The translations under genes and the position numbers were made by a program. Shown here piece after piece: positions 32,501-39,645 of a DNA stretch of 52,032 bases. Location: IMG/VR virus record IMGVR_UViG_3300044825_000404, positions 1 to 52,032 of that record; one strand, 5' to 3'. The first letter of the stretch is position 1; each line of letters starts with the position of its first letter. The notes under the pieces are model-generated. The model saw only the letters and a list, made by a program, of their open reading frames with translations. It did not search any database and was not told the DNA's origin. Source of the stretch: a virus.

Positions 32501-32546
32501 GATAGCCGTCCATGCGGTCTTCGTATTGATTGATGGGCAGTGCCAT
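23538..32546 (-). CDS. Giant multidomain virion protein, 3002 aa
   Basis: One uninterrupted 9-kb gene. A 55-residue helical module occurs twice (residues 100-156 and 409-466: PEWFKQYMY/PEWFKQYIY .. RALGT). The first precedes an SGNH/GDSL hydrolase (about 161-360: Ser171 in GDSIS, Gly210 in ATGG, DGVH with D339/H342). The second precedes an alpha/beta, possibly glycosidase-like domain (470-650: VVISPYPVFQG, NADFVALDPYLGWG, VNFGLEDWEP). Then come Pro-Ala linkers, DWKEYVRLNPDLGQAGID near 890, long glycine-zipper membrane-like segments, 22/26-residue repeats (2008-2205 and 2332-2705) and SDDIPAWLADGEFVFPADVV near the C-terminus, a motif of phage virion proteins. It probably acts during cell-envelope passage and DNA delivery. 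SGNH block III has GAAD in place of the usual GxxN. Confidence 0.75.
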   Translation of the reverse strand: MALPINQYEDRMDGYQSPLDIPEDDSIDIGQDLSGLSTSALTSVGGLPAARGVTANIQPPINVSSVPSFMEDAIGLPNENIGALGSVTQMAAPSGPTEGTPEWFKQYMYAGGANDATATQRAIEYAKQKGWTPMQAVTEFNRALGTQFNVNDYYRASGETSPFKTTVFGDSISSVLGYRMDGSADTSRGNSLEGVLSDYTGGVVNNVATGGQTSQDALTGNTDYGSFENYISTNRPDQVVLRYGAADAIKLGDANKSLSNIEQMIQIAQRNGSTPVLVGVSPFFGGADSIGGNIAGYLTRESATVADQINAGIQQLAQKYNLPFVDVRSVGIPAGSLLDGVHQNAEFGRLMADKIGQTLSQTTLAKKDSGLTVADNQRRDVSSTESAAGQTGITGSALSQAASTPVAGSPEWFKQYIYQGGANDAVATQRGLDWVVQQGMRPQDAVNLWNRALGTNFTVTDFFNKTGSGPLLSNFGDANSWVTGSNATKDPTSKSIKSPDAIFQRGNEVVISDELFWNPHSPVGSDLVKKVKDTQSKGQRAGVVISPYPVFQGKATDQQLLDEIRNSNADFVALDPYLGWGVPADQLYDWTKNFAAQVNALGKELKIVTQGFARKGEEEAANAYNQRLMSLPGVSEFVNFGLEDWEPEGSDAAKSLFDPSSEWAVLGNDYNQPEKRTVGGTGSTIGETGGVTTGALPGGGNVVTGGAFIDTGDLTGQATEVDQSLEDAQTTGALTAAGLTSTDVDQAADTSGQVTTTGALDAAQGSTPQFSLQGSESEAFDLLQSWVSEGMPVDQAVALTAETFRVPETTVRGLMRQYGLQTSAPAPAPAPAPAPAPAPAQGVDDWGQDLRPFFSDPYTGESGFREENFSAVPPGFDWKEYVRLNPDLGQAGIDTEAEAKRHYVNYGAREDRQGAPTLSLQDAINFAKSSITGQNAFMDAGEAGPQAVPQQFGKYSIIALGDPFGGVQGYQIAGTTGKTNTDSSFAPAGTAFEQTVSTDTNGNITGQSLNLKTGGDSGYIINLDANGTILGIDKYDESEDWRKPVGLAAAFIGATMGAPGIGEALGFGTGMGGSIAGGAVLGGLGGVASGASGSDLLKSIVVGGLGGGAGQLASQASGAVQTAVGPGLTGEILGGATKGLIGAIPSAIATGDTSGLGVGALVGGLSAGAQTGLKNLGFTPNQIQGAANLAAEVFSSKPNVNSIINAVGQLADSPNASIAAKSAVMLNLVRSGADPSQLIGAAIDLFNAVDYASQAPTRELIAEGQKAGQAFPQGALPTEKDVTESIRRDQALQIDPSMDVKTLDEASALASSRGYGTFEFPARSGNIYVVSRTGEDELSQANKAYMEQQRVASLPDYSSAGSIDQAGMKAFNDGLTGTFMYQGKEYRIPDAIDVATARATGIPILQMGIPKITISEPAAAAGSGRGAVVPDTREATAYLKNVPLRGETAPIETAQTDFSAAATGMEGAPVDSLTTGFTPDKTATKPPVQPSEPAIDYTAAAQQMVTGEGGVPTVQEVEKVAPPKPDQTFVATGKRFNDMDRYLDYIDKFVPTDSAGNKIAPPTFEEWQAMGGRTQPAEVAQIGSDVLKQAVKGAASVAAAPFTIADLVRGEQGDISAGFASYANELDRSLSDVYKQNRDDMNLAIRAAGGGFFTTLYQYGVNPMQAAGFLAETSPTVLAGGGAMASARMIGGGMLAREAAAILTNAGVHGAQTAASTMDEAMRMGLSNEEVLKIGRSVASLSGLASAAAQRLIPGALSVEAKIAGGSTGNAVALLGQASKDFLETKGKGILTRYLGEVASENAEEGSAKIISNLALNKNWDEGLPRTLAEATIASGALTAMVDAATTDARLSDAIQQTKTNESGDFADLIFLGRSTPTQMTFEGGPTAITYQPSTVDVQAVGPELITGSAGQIGFTPAAEKVATETDLDRQIAKEERISEIVGDRAQVSERPTSLPPGATPDMVAFFDEKGVPTTYRELGFTEQAATGSTVESVASNVASSISSGISSGADVGNTISSSVSDAVSTAVQSGESATSVVGSIVNSAVNSAIVSGAEPSAAIGGAVSSAVTSAIDSGSNAGSAINSAVSSAVASAVSSGVDVQSAVTSAVNSAVSSVVDTGASVADAITSSVNSAVSSAISAGSDVSTAVNSAVSAAVGSAVLSGADTTSSIVDAVTSAVAAASSAGADILTVANAATDAAIDAGLSIPEAVGIVNQIVQAESEFRAPAPEQTFAPPVEAAPAPSPAPAASTAPSPAPAPVPAPVPEPVAEPVLAPSPVSIEPAPSVMAQEQPIQQTATAEKTQEQKNLEQMFFEAQFPNLANLETDISTALSTGTDVGQVVSTAVSAAVNNAVQTGTDVVAAVESATTSAVNAAVNSGADVSTAVSNSVSNAVSTAVNTGADPGSVIDKSVSGAVTSAVTGAIASGVEVGSAVTSAVDSAVSSAVVSASNTGTNVSTAVTSAVSSAVNNSIAAAVNTGTDVSTAIDSSVSSAVNSAVAAATATNTDVSTAVSSAVSSAVSTAVSTAVSTGTNVSTAVSTAVDSAVSGAVVASVTTGVDTATSVSTAVNSAVTSAVEAAVSQGVSTDTAVNTAVSSAVSSAVSTAAQTGADVNISTSNAVSTAISTAVDTAVSTGTDTQTALNTAVTTAVSSAISTAVETGADVQQVTSSAVESAVSTAVDTAVSTGTDVATAVNTAISNAVTSAVNSGAPATTAIDAVVNTVTKLGVNPDEALVIATQAVTSAGQDTSQLTSQLTSEPTPQQPATTRQPTLNFPVQTGLPSFVLEGTSGEYGRLPPQMLPSRVTQQYIDPLAQLRQAQEQVGRQEMMQNIDPRLAAILAERMGVPQAQQTPAPEPYYSYGEEEPIDKILNIPEAPKVEEPVGYAKGGYVMPLMAKEGGMPMPLMAKSGGLPTHKGGREDFKDGKHVAGEGDGQSDDIPAWLADGEFVFPADVVSALGNGSTKAGTDKLYEMMHNIRHRARSKGPKDLPPPALKSPLDYLKSKR
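24432..25553 (-). repeat. Coding tandem repeats, block 2: 22- and 26-residue units
   Basis: Fifteen consecutive in-frame units, each starting with TGTDV, SGADV or a close variant: three of 22 residues, eleven of 26, one of 22, giving exactly 1122 bases. Units are built of SAVx, TAVx and NAVx quartets; the longer unit has one extra quartet. The regular Ala/Val at every fourth position suggests amphipathic helices separated by Gly-Asp turns. Confidence 0.9.
25932..26525 (-). repeat. Coding tandem repeats, block 1: nine 22-residue units
   Basis: Nine exact 22-residue (66-base) units, from SGADVGNTISSSVSDAVSTA down to AGADILTVANAATDAAIDAG, 594 bases in all. Copies differ at many positions but never in length. 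A Pro/Ala-rich linker (about residues 2225-2300) separates this block from block 2. Confidence 0.9.
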
Positions 32547-32547
32547 A

Positions 32548-32793
32548 TCAAGTTCCCGGATTGATAGCGCCGACTAGGGCCTGAGCCCACTCTTGCCAGT
32601 CGTCAAAGTTGTAGGGGCTTGGAACACCTTGGTTGGTGAAGACATCAATGGCCATCAGGCCCGCCCCCCAAGACTTCCAGTCCACCGTCGGGCCTGGAAT
32701 CTGAAGTTGCTGCTCTGCGTACAACTCGCACATCAGAGACGCCCATGACTCAAAGTCGTGATACCTCGGGTCATAGATCAGCCCGATGCTCAT
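32548..32793 (-). CDS. Small virion-operon protein, 81 aa
   Basis: The sequence is built on regularly spaced Trp and small motifs (ESWASLMCELYAEQQLQIPG, DWKSWGAGLMAIDVF, NFDDWQEWAQALVGAIN), suggesting a compact helical protein. It overlaps the hub-like gene by 4 bases (ATGA) and runs to one base before the giant protein gene. This size and tryptophan pattern recur in structural operons of related phages, perhaps as an assembly factor. Function not known. Confidence 0.6.
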   Translation of the reverse strand: MSIGLIYDPRYHDFESWASLMCELYAEQQLQIPGPTVDWKSWGAGLMAIDVFTNQGVPSPYNFDDWQEWAQALVGAINPGT

Positions 32794-35700
32794 GTGCTGT
32801 ACCCGCGAACATCACCGATGTCGGCATCCACGATTACCTTACCCGCCTGATAGTTGCCATCCACGACGTTTGACACGAACTTCAAGCGCAACAAGCGCCG
32901 CTGTTCCTTCATGTCAATTTTGCCTGTCGTTGGACTAAAGGTATATGGGTTTGAGACCTGATCTTGCTCTTTCGGGTAGGGACGACCCACGACATACAAG
33001 TCCATGTCGCCCTGCTGCACGAAGTCAGGCTCCACCCGCTCCAGGCGCAGCCACCGGTTCTCGCCCACCGGAGAGGGCTGAGAGGGGCCGCCTGCGATCA
33101 GACCCAGGTCAGAAGTCGTGAACGAACTCTCGATGGCCAGGACGTTGGTGCCCTGAACGACATTCGTGCCGTACTCGTGCTGCCACAGGGAGACCTCGTT
33201 CGTATTGTTCTCCTCCCACCCTGCGTTGATGGGAAAGCGGAACACCTGCGAGAAGTACCCGGCAGAACGACGACCACCAAGAGCCTCGCCTAGGTCGTAC
33301 CAAGTGTTCTCTCGGATGTTGTAGATGATCGCGTCGTTGCACTCGGTAGAGTCGCCGCGGGGGTAGAACCACCAGATCTCGCCGAACCGGGGAACCTTCG
33401 TAGCCCAAACCTTCTGCGACTGCGAGTAGTTCAGGTTGTCGAAGAAGTGGTTCTGGTTCATGTCGTTGGGGATCTCTTTGACCACACCGTTGTACAACAT
33501 GAACCGGTCCACGCCGATCCAGAAATAGATACCGTCGTACTCAATAACGCACTGGCTTGACAGGATCGAGGTCTGACTGGAGATGATGTCGTAGCGCCAA
33601 TACTGTGGAGGCGTACCCGTCCCGCCGATGTAAGACACCCGGATCAGGCTGTCCAGGCTCCAGAACAGGCCAGAAGGCGCGTTGGAGCCGCCTCGAACGG
33701 GAAGACCCTTGACGATCTTGCCGGTGGCCACGTTCGTTTCGTTGGCGTCTGGCGAGTTCCAGTCGGTCGGATCTCCCGCAGAACAGTTCTTGATCAGGCC
33801 GTCATTGCCGTACACAAACACATACGGATGCAGGGCCACAACCCCGCCAGAGACGCTGATCACGCTACCCGTAGGATTCGCACCTCCGGTGTCTTTCAGG
33901 GGATAGACATCCGATCCGGTGATGTCGCCGTACAGAACAGGCGTGTTGATCGTGCTGTCGATCTGAGCGAGGTTCTGGCCAGGATGAGCCAACAGCAGGT
34001 TTTCACCCCCGGTGACGCTGTATAGACCATCGAACTGCCACAGGTTGTTCGGACTGGCCGTGAACTGCTCATCCACAGTGGCCACATCAATTGAGAACCC
34101 GTTGCTGTTGTAAGTTGCAGATACCGGGACGGAGAACCCAGAACTTTGGTTGACCGACAGAACCGTGAACTGGAACCCTGAACTGGCGATTGTGAAGGTC
34201 ACCGGGATTGAGAATCCTCCGGCGCTTCCGAGAGATGCCACGGGTACGGAGAAACCGGAACTTGAGTACACCGTGTTGACCACGACCGAGAAGCCGCTAC
34301 TGGTCACCACCGTGGCCACAGGGAACGAGAAGCCGGTGCTGTTGTAAACCGCCGTGACAGGCACGACGAACCCTGCACCAGTGCCGCCGATGTCCGTAGC
34401 GTTGGCTGACAGGATGTTGGTGGCGATGTAGCCGCGGCCGCGACTGGTGATGGTTACCGCAGTAACAGCCCCGCCGGATACGGTGATGGAGGCTTGAGCA
34501 CCAGTCCCAGAGCCGCCGATCAGCGGGACATTCGTGTAGGTCACCGTAGCATTGATCGTGGCCACAGGCACCGAGAAACCGCTTCCCGTACCGCCGATGC
34601 TTGACGCTAGAGCGGACAGACTGTCACCGGGTTGATAGCCGCTACCGCGATCAACGATGGTCACGGTCGTGACAACGCCGCCCGCAACCGTGATGTCTGC
34701 AGTCGCATCAATCCCAGAACCAGTCAGAGAGGTCAGCGAAACGCCAGTGTAAGTGCCGTTCGTGTATCCAGAGCCGCCAACGACCGTCCCCAGGGTGGCA
34801 ATCTCATTACCTGTGTATCCAGAGCCGCCGGTGATCGCTCCAAGCGTCTGCACACCGTTACCAATCGCGGATGCCGCGGCGCTCATGGTGTTGGCAACCG
34901 TGTATCCGTTGCCCTTGGTCGTGATCGTGACCGAGGTCACCGTGTTGCCAGAAACAACAATGGTGGCCTTTGCACCAGTACCGGACCCGCCTGTCAGAGA
35001 GACATTGGTGAATGTGCCGTTGGTGTAGTTAGAACCACCCGTGATCGCGCCGATCGTGTCGATGCCGTTGACAAACCCACCAAGATCAGAAGCGGCCGCG
35101 CTCAAGGTGTCCGAAGCGGTGTAGTTGATGCCTCGATCAGTCAGGGTGACCGATGTCACCGTCCCAAGCGCCACCACAATAGTGGCCTTGGCGCGGGATC
35201 CAGTGCCCCCAGTCAGGGACACGTTCGTGTACGTCCCGTCCGTGTAGTTGGTTCCACCAGTCGGAGCGTTGAGTGTGTTGATGCCGTTGCCGATCAGCGC
35301 AGCAGAACAACTCAGGCTGTCGGCCACGGTGTAGTTCTGACCAGGGTTGGTCACAGTAACTGCCGTCACTGCGTTTCCAGAGACCACGACAGTCGCTGTA
35401 GCACCAGTACCAGTACCACCCGTCAGGGGAACCGCGGTGTAGGTGCCGTTCGTATAGTTCGATCCGCCGGTGATGGCACCAAGAGTTGCGACCCCGTTTG
35501 TGAATCCGCCTAGGCTTGCAGAGAGACTGTCTCCGATGGCGTAATTCACCCCAGGCGCAACGAGTTGGACGGCAGAGACAGAGTTGTTGGAGACGATGAT
35601 GTTCGCCGTCGCGCCAGTGCCAGACCCACCGGTCAGGGGTGTGTCTCGATAGATTCCAATCGCGCTGATCGTGGTGGACGCGACCGACTGGCTCCTATTG

Positions 35701-37370
35701 ATGTTGTAGGTGCCCGCGCCACCAGTGCCGGTTCCAAGAGCAGTGATGACCGTGTCATCCGCAACGCCTGCGCCGAAGATGGTCTGCCCTACAGCGAACG
35801 TGCCGGTGATCGTCCCGCCTACGGTCAGAACAGTTCCAGAGATGGAGGATGCGCTTCCGGAGGCTGTCGAAGAGTTGGTGTAGAACCCACCACCCGTGAT
35901 ACCGCCAAGGGACGCGATCACGCCAGACACCCCGCCGATGTCTTCTGCGGGAGCCGACAAGACATTACCAACAGCATATCCACTGCCGTTGTTCGTCAGC
36001 GTAACCCTTCCAACACCTTCTGTGGTCAGCGTTGCAACATCACACTGGAATCCGGTACTGGTTGCGACGGAGTTGATAACGATGAACAAGCCCGAACCAG
36101 ACCCTCCAACATCAGAAACATTGGCCTGCAGAACTTGCCCGAAGGCATACCCAACCCCGCCATAGACAAGCGTTGCGGAGATGACAGTGCCGCCAGACAC
36201 GACGAGCGTTGCTCGAACACCAGTTCCGCTGCCGCCCGTCAATGGAACATTGGGGTAGGTTCCATCAACATAACCAGAGCCCCCGGTGCTCACAAAAAGA
36301 GAAGTTACTCCCTTGCCAATACTGTTGACCGAGCAACTCAGCACATCGTTGACGGTGTAGTTGTTCCCGCCAAAAGTCACCGCGACAGACACCACATTCC
36401 CGCCAGAAACGGTGATGGTGGCCAGTGCTCCGGTTCCAGTTCCTCCGGTCAGAGCGACATTGGGGAACGACCCGTTGGTGTACCCGCTTCCGCTGACGAT
36501 GTTGTCAACCGTGGCGATGCCGTTCTGCAGGACTTCCACTGTCCCCACAGCATTGATGCCGCTACCGCCCGTGAAGGACACATTGGTGTAGGTTCCAGGC
36601 GTGTACAGAGAGCCAGGAACCAAAAGGCCGTAGGTGTTGATGATGCCGGTCAGGCCGCCGATGTTGGCAGGCGTTGCGCTCAGGACATCCCCAACGGTGT
36701 ACCCCACGCCACGATTGGCCGCCACAATGCCCGTCACGGCCCCGCCAGAGACCGTGATGTTCGCCGTTGCCCCACTTCCTGTGCCGCCGGTCATCGGAAC
36801 GCTGAGGTAGGTCCCGTTCGTATACAGAGAACCGCCCGTGATTGAGCCGTAGGTCTGCACTCCATTCCCAATCGCAGAAGGCGCACAGGACAAGGTATCC
36901 CCAGGCAGGTAGCCGTTGCCGCCATCTGTAAGGGTCACGGAAGAGACCGCGTTCGCGGTGACCACAATCGTGGCCTTAGCGCCGAACCCAGATCCACCGG
37001 TCAGATCGACATTGGTAAAGGTTCCGTTGGTGTACTCAGATCCACCGACAAGCGTGTTCAGCGTGAGGATCGGGCCTGAGATGCTGAAGTTTGTGATGCC
37101 TGCGCCGATGCCTTCGTTCGTGATCGGAAGCACCTGCAAGCCATCAGACCATCCATTGAAGACGCTTGTGAAGCCATCCGCCGGATTGACGTAGATGCCC
37201 CGAGAAGGCCCGCTCAACGCATCCGTGATCTGACGGTATCCGCCGATCTTGCGGGGACGACCCCGCTGAAAGCGAACCCACTGGCCATCGGTGTAGAACT
37301 CCTTGTCAAAGAGAGTTCCATCCCGCTGAATGCCGGACTTGGTGTCGAGCGCGAATACCTTCTTGGTCAT
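32790..37370 (-). CDS. Neck/tail hub-type protein carrying a beta-repeat array, 1526 aa
   Basis: The N-terminus (KSGIQRDGTLFDKEFYTDGQ, then WVRFQRGRPRKIGGYRQI) and the C-terminal 430 residues (YFWIGVDRFMLYNGVV; IWWFYPRGDSTECNDAIIYN) form a beta-propeller-like tail protein of the kind placed at the podovirus tail hub (compare P22 gp10 or T7 gp12). Between them, residues about 105-1000 are some ten to twelve copies of a 55-75-residue beta unit (GGSNYTNGTYT.V.LTGGTG ... GYTVGDTLSA..IGG). A run of 13-14-residue SSGFSVPV repeats (about 1002-1097) follows. The repeats likely project from the tail as surface-binding loops. Confidence 0.7.
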   Translation of the reverse strand: MTKKVFALDTKSGIQRDGTLFDKEFYTDGQWVRFQRGRPRKIGGYRQITDALSGPSRGIYVNPADGFTSVFNGWSDGLQVLPITNEGIGAGITNFSISGPILTLNTLVGGSEYTNGTFTNVDLTGGSGFGAKATIVVTANAVSSVTLTDGGNGYLPGDTLSCAPSAIGNGVQTYGSITGGSLYTNGTYLSVPMTGGTGSGATANITVSGGAVTGIVAANRGVGYTVGDVLSATPANIGGLTGIINTYGLLVPGSLYTPGTYTNVSFTGGSGINAVGTVEVLQNGIATVDNIVSGSGYTNGSFPNVALTGGTGTGALATITVSGGNVVSVAVTFGGNNYTVNDVLSCSVNSIGKGVTSLFVSTGGSGYVDGTYPNVPLTGGSGTGVRATLVVSGGTVISATLVYGGVGYAFGQVLQANVSDVGGSGSGLFIVINSVATSTGFQCDVATLTTEGVGRVTLTNNGSGYAVGNVLSAPAEDIGGVSGVIASLGGITGGGFYTNSSTASGSASSISGTVLTVGGTITGTFAVGQTIFGAGVADDTVITALGTGTGGAGTYNINRSQSVASTTISAIGIYRDTPLTGGSGTGATANIIVSNNSVSAVQLVAPGVNYAIGDSLSASLGGFTNGVATLGAITGGSNYTNGTYTAVPLTGGTGTGATATVVVSGNAVTAVTVTNPGQNYTVADSLSCSAALIGNGINTLNAPTGGTNYTDGTYTNVSLTGGTGSRAKATIVVALGTVTSVTLTDRGINYTASDTLSAAASDLGGFVNGIDTIGAITGGSNYTNGTFTNVSLTGGSGTGAKATIVVSGNTVTSVTITTKGNGYTVANTMSAAASAIGNGVQTLGAITGGSGYTGNEIATLGTVVGGSGYTNGTYTGVSLTSLTGSGIDATADITVAGGVVTTVTIVDRGSGYQPGDSLSALASSIGGTGSGFSVPVATINATVTYTNVPLIGGSGTGAQASITVSGGAVTAVTITSRGRGYIATNILSANATDIGGTGAGFVVPVTAVYNSTGFSFPVATVVTSSGFSVVVNTVYSSSGFSVPVASLGSAGGFSIPVTFTIASSGFQFTVLSVNQSSGFSVPVSATYNSNGFSIDVATVDEQFTASPNNLWQFDGLYSVTGGENLLLAHPGQNLAQIDSTINTPVLYGDITGSDVYPLKDTGGANPTGSVISVSGGVVALHPYVFVYGNDGLIKNCSAGDPTDWNSPDANETNVATGKIVKGLPVRGGSNAPSGLFWSLDSLIRVSYIGGTGTPPQYWRYDIISSQTSILSSQCVIEYDGIYFWIGVDRFMLYNGVVKEIPNDMNQNHFFDNLNYSQSQKVWATKVPRFGEIWWFYPRGDSTECNDAIIYNIRENTWYDLGEALGGRRSAGYFSQVFRFPINAGWEENNTNEVSLWQHEYGTNVVQGTNVLAIESSFTTSDLGLIAGGPSQPSPVGENRWLRLERVEPDFVQQGDMDLYVVGRPYPKEQDQVSNPYTFSPTTGKIDMKEQRRLLRLKFVSNVVDGNYQAGKVIVDADIGDVRGYST
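34080..34365 (-). repeat. Short coding repeats SSGFSVPV, about eight copies
   Basis: Residues about 1002-1097 of the hub-type protein repeat a 13-14-residue unit: STGFSFPVATV, SSGFSVVVNTV, SSGFSVPVASL, AGGFSIPVTFT, SSGFQFTVLSV, SSGFSVPVSAT, SNGFSIDVATV. The alternating hydrophobic pattern suggests a beta-solenoid or stacked hairpins. Confidence 0.8.
34400..37060 (-). repeat. Array of 55-75-residue beta-rich coding repeats
   Basis: Ten to twelve divergent copies of the unit GGSxYTNGTYTxVxLTGGSGTGA with a following VSG..VT.V......G.GYTVGD.LSA stretch. At DNA level they are similar but not identical, and one copy is interrupted by an inserted Ser/Thr/Gly segment near residues 505-570. Copy number is likely to vary between related phages. 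Confidence 0.8.
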
Positions 37371-38608
37371 CAGAATGTTCCGCCGGAGATGCCGCCAGAG
37401 AAGGTGCCGGTTCCCGTGACAGAGGTGCCTGTCGCTGTCACATCAAGAATCAGGCTTCCCAACACAGACACACCAAAACGCCCCGCCCCAGGCCGATAGA
37501 TGCCGGTGGTGGTTTCGGTGGCAAAGTTCAGTCCAGGATTGCCCGCGGTGCCATTTGGAATGCTGACGGCCGAAGCGCCTGCCTGGGTAGTGTTGGCATT
37601 GAAAAAATTGATGCCGTCACAGATGAGTGTGGCCTGACCGCCGGGAGGAACGACGGCGTTGGCTCCTCCGACCGCTCCGGTGGTCAAGGTCAAGGTAAAC
37701 CCGTTGGGGGTGGTCTGGTTGGAAACCACATACAGGTTCGAGACCGGCGGATAGGTCACCGTGACATTGGATACCAAGTTGCCGGTGTAATACTGGATCG
37801 TGTTGGATGCCTCGGAAGCACTCAGCGTGTACGCGCCACCAGTCACCGGCTTGGTCAGCACAGTGAAGGAAAACTGAGTTGACTGCCCGTAACCAACCGT
37901 GACAAAGGCCGTTCCGGTGCAGATGATGAAGGCAGACTCACCAGGTGCAAAGGACTTGGTTACATCACCGTCCAGGCTCTCAGAACTCGTGGTTCCAATA
38001 GTTACCGTGCCGGTGCCGTTGTTCTTGAACAGAACGAACCAGTTGTTTCCGAGAGTGGATGCGTTGGGAAGGGTTGCGGTAGTAGCACCACCAGACCAGA
38101 TGTAGGTCTGAGCCCTGTCCGCCGAAGCAAAGGTGTAGGTCGCCACCATGGACACAGACGGGTGGCTTTGGTTCAGCGTAGCGCCACTTGCGACAAGTCC
38201 AAGCCCTGCCAGGGTCGCGGCATCAGCAGCAGAGGTTCCAACACCGAATGCGATGTTGCCCCAGGTGCCCTGCTCGTTGGCGTTCGAGGTGATGTAGATG
38301 TACTTGGTCTCGCCTGCGGCCACCGTGATGATGGTGTTTGTTCCGGCGTAGTCCTTGACCGTGAAGGTGTTCGCGCCGACGTTGCGGATCAGGGCATCGT
38401 TCCCAACAGAAGTCTGATTCGCGGGCGGCATCCAAAGAGACAAGCCTCCCGAGGAGGCCGTCACATTCATGATTCGCGCTGCGTAGTCGTCGGTGGCGTT
38501 TCCGTTGATCGGCCACTCAAGTTGAGTGTTGGCCGAAAGGGTCACCGCTCGGAAAGAAACATCCGTCGGTTGGATGACGGTGCCGGTGAAGGGTGAGTTG
38601 TAACTCAT
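37370..38608 (-). CDS. Tail fibre/spike-like protein, 412 aa
   Basis: The ATG at 38608 has AAGGA 6 bases upstream. The N-terminus (SPFTGTVIQPTDVSFRAVTL, then LEWPINGNATDDYAARIMNV) matches a domain common at the start of short tail-fibre or spike proteins. The region GETKYIYITSNANEQGTWGN fits a beta-sandwich. The C-terminus (TTGIYRPGAGRFGVSVLGSL, then TATGTSVTGTGTFSGG) is the usual fibre tip layout. Probably a receptor-binding or fibre base protein; the receptor is unknown. Confidence 0.7.
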   Translation of the reverse strand: MSYNSPFTGTVIQPTDVSFRAVTLSANTQLEWPINGNATDDYAARIMNVTASSGGLSLWMPPANQTSVGNDALIRNVGANTFTVKDYAGTNTIITVAAGETKYIYITSNANEQGTWGNIAFGVGTSAADAATLAGLGLVASGATLNQSHPSVSMVATYTFASADRAQTYIWSGGATTATLPNASTLGNNWFVLFKNNGTGTVTIGTTSSESLDGDVTKSFAPGESAFIICTGTAFVTVGYGQSTQFSFTVLTKPVTGGAYTLSASEASNTIQYYTGNLVSNVTVTYPPVSNLYVVSNQTTPNGFTLTLTTGAVGGANAVVPPGGQATLICDGINFFNANTTQAGASAVSIPNGTAGNPGLNFATETTTGIYRPGAGRFGVSVLGSLILDVTATGTSVTGTGTFSGGISGGTF

Positions 38609-38617
38609 GGTCAATCC

Positions 38618-39247
38618 TTAACTGTCAACAGCCACCGCCTGACGATCAGCCACGCGCAACTTGTCCTCGTTGATGAGGGTGGCCATGATGGCGTCGTACT
38701 GCTGTTGCCACATCGGCATCCGCTCGTCGTTCTTCAAGAACGGCATGGCCTGCAGCAAAGACCCGTACAGAAGAGCCTGGGGAGCGTAGATGGTGAACCA
38801 GTTGGTCTGATTCGTCGCATCCAAAGGCTGAATCCGCTCGTAGTACAACACCTCAAAGTTGTAGGCGGCGTCAGGAGTAGGAGCCACCAACCAATGGGTG
38901 TAGTCGTAGTCGCAGTAGAACTTTGGGATGCTTTCTTGGGCGGGGTCGGGCCAATACTCGCGCAGGTATTCATACCTACGCAACAGAACCGGATACCGCT
39001 TACCCGCCACCGTAATGTTCATCGAGACGGTTTTGTGCCACCGGGCGGGCTTGTCGATGATGTTGGCCCCCTGCACCATGGCGCTTTGTTGCACCGTCAG
39101 GTTGCCTAGAAACTTGATCTGTGCCGCGATCACCTGCTCGGCGAGCATGATGAAAGTCGGGATTTTGTCAACGGTGGCCTGATCCGTCCGCTCCAGATAA
39201 GACTGGATGTCGGCGACCAAGGAGGAGTAAGTCATCGTGACGGCCAT
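38618..39247 (-). CDS. gp11-like tail adaptor (tail tubular protein A type)
   Basis: The start is likely the ATG at 39247 in a TAATG overlap, giving 209 aa. The pattern TYSSLVADIQSYLERTDQAT, IPTFIMLAEQVIA, FYCDYDYTHWLVAPTPDAAY, LYYERIQPLDATNQTNWF, then APQALLYGSLLQA is that of T7 gp11-like adaptors, which join the tail to the portal. The intact length is normal. A second, larger neck protein is encoded at 50.0-51.1 kb. Confidence 0.8.
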   Translation of the reverse strand: MAVTMTYSSLVADIQSYLERTDQATVDKIPTFIMLAEQVIAAQIKFLGNLTVQQSAMVQGANIIDKPARWHKTVSMNITVAGKRYPVLLRRYEYLREYWPDPAQESIPKFYCDYDYTHWLVAPTPDAAYNFEVLYYERIQPLDATNQTNWFTIYAPQALLYGSLLQAMPFLKNDERMPMWQQQYDAIMATLINEDKLRVADRQAVAVDS

Positions 39248-39645
39248 TACCACACCTTCTTCTTGATCGACTCGGGTTGCGGAACAAACTGCTTGCCTTG
39301 CCTAGTTCCCTCGCGCTTGGCTCGGGTGGTAGCCGCATATTCCGCTGAGGAGAGTTTCTCCCGAGCGGCCTTGGGCAGATACCTTTCGCCAGTCGCCTCA
39401 GGGCCTTGAGTGGAGGGCTTCCCGGACTTAGTTCCCCAGTCCTCTTTAGTCCACTTTGAGAGCGAATTATCGGCACTTTTTGGCCCCTTGTAACCCCCTC
39501 CAGAGCCTTTGTATCTCTGAGTGGCTAATTGAGCCTTGCGGGCGCTCCACTGACCCGGTTTACCGCCCTTATCGGAAGCCTTGACCGACGCGACGATCCG
39601 CTTCCACTTTTCAGGGTTGGTTTTGACAGCAGAACTCATATTCAC
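39247..39645 (-). CDS. DUF5872-like basic protein
   Basis: 132 aa. The segments KWKRIVASVKASDKGGKPGQ, WSARKAQLATQRYK, KWTKEDWGTKSGKPSTQG and ERYLPKAAREKLSSAEYAAT agree with what I recall of the DUF5872 family, found in large DNA viruses, phages and some algae; the name comes from memory. It is very basic and Gly-rich, so DNA binding or packaging with DNA is possible. The start is either a GTG at 39645 overlapping the lysozyme stop or the ATG two codons later. Confidence 0.65.
   Translation of the reverse strand: MNMSSAVKTNPEKWKRIVASVKASDKGGKPGQWSARKAQLATQRYKGSGGGYKGPKSADNSLSKWTKEDWGTKSGKPSTQGPEATGERYLPKAAREKLSSAEYAATTRAKREGTRQGKQFVPQPESIKKKVW

Noticed and set aside
34632-36845. Long plus-strand open frames opposite the hub-type repeats
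   Set aside because: Stop-free only because Gly/Thr/Val codons of the sense repeats lack stops in reverse; basic, His/Arg-rich composition and no ribosome sites.
39168-39476. Minus-strand alternative frame beside the DUF5872-like gene
   Set aside because: It overlaps two genes with recognisable families and lacks a ribosome site.
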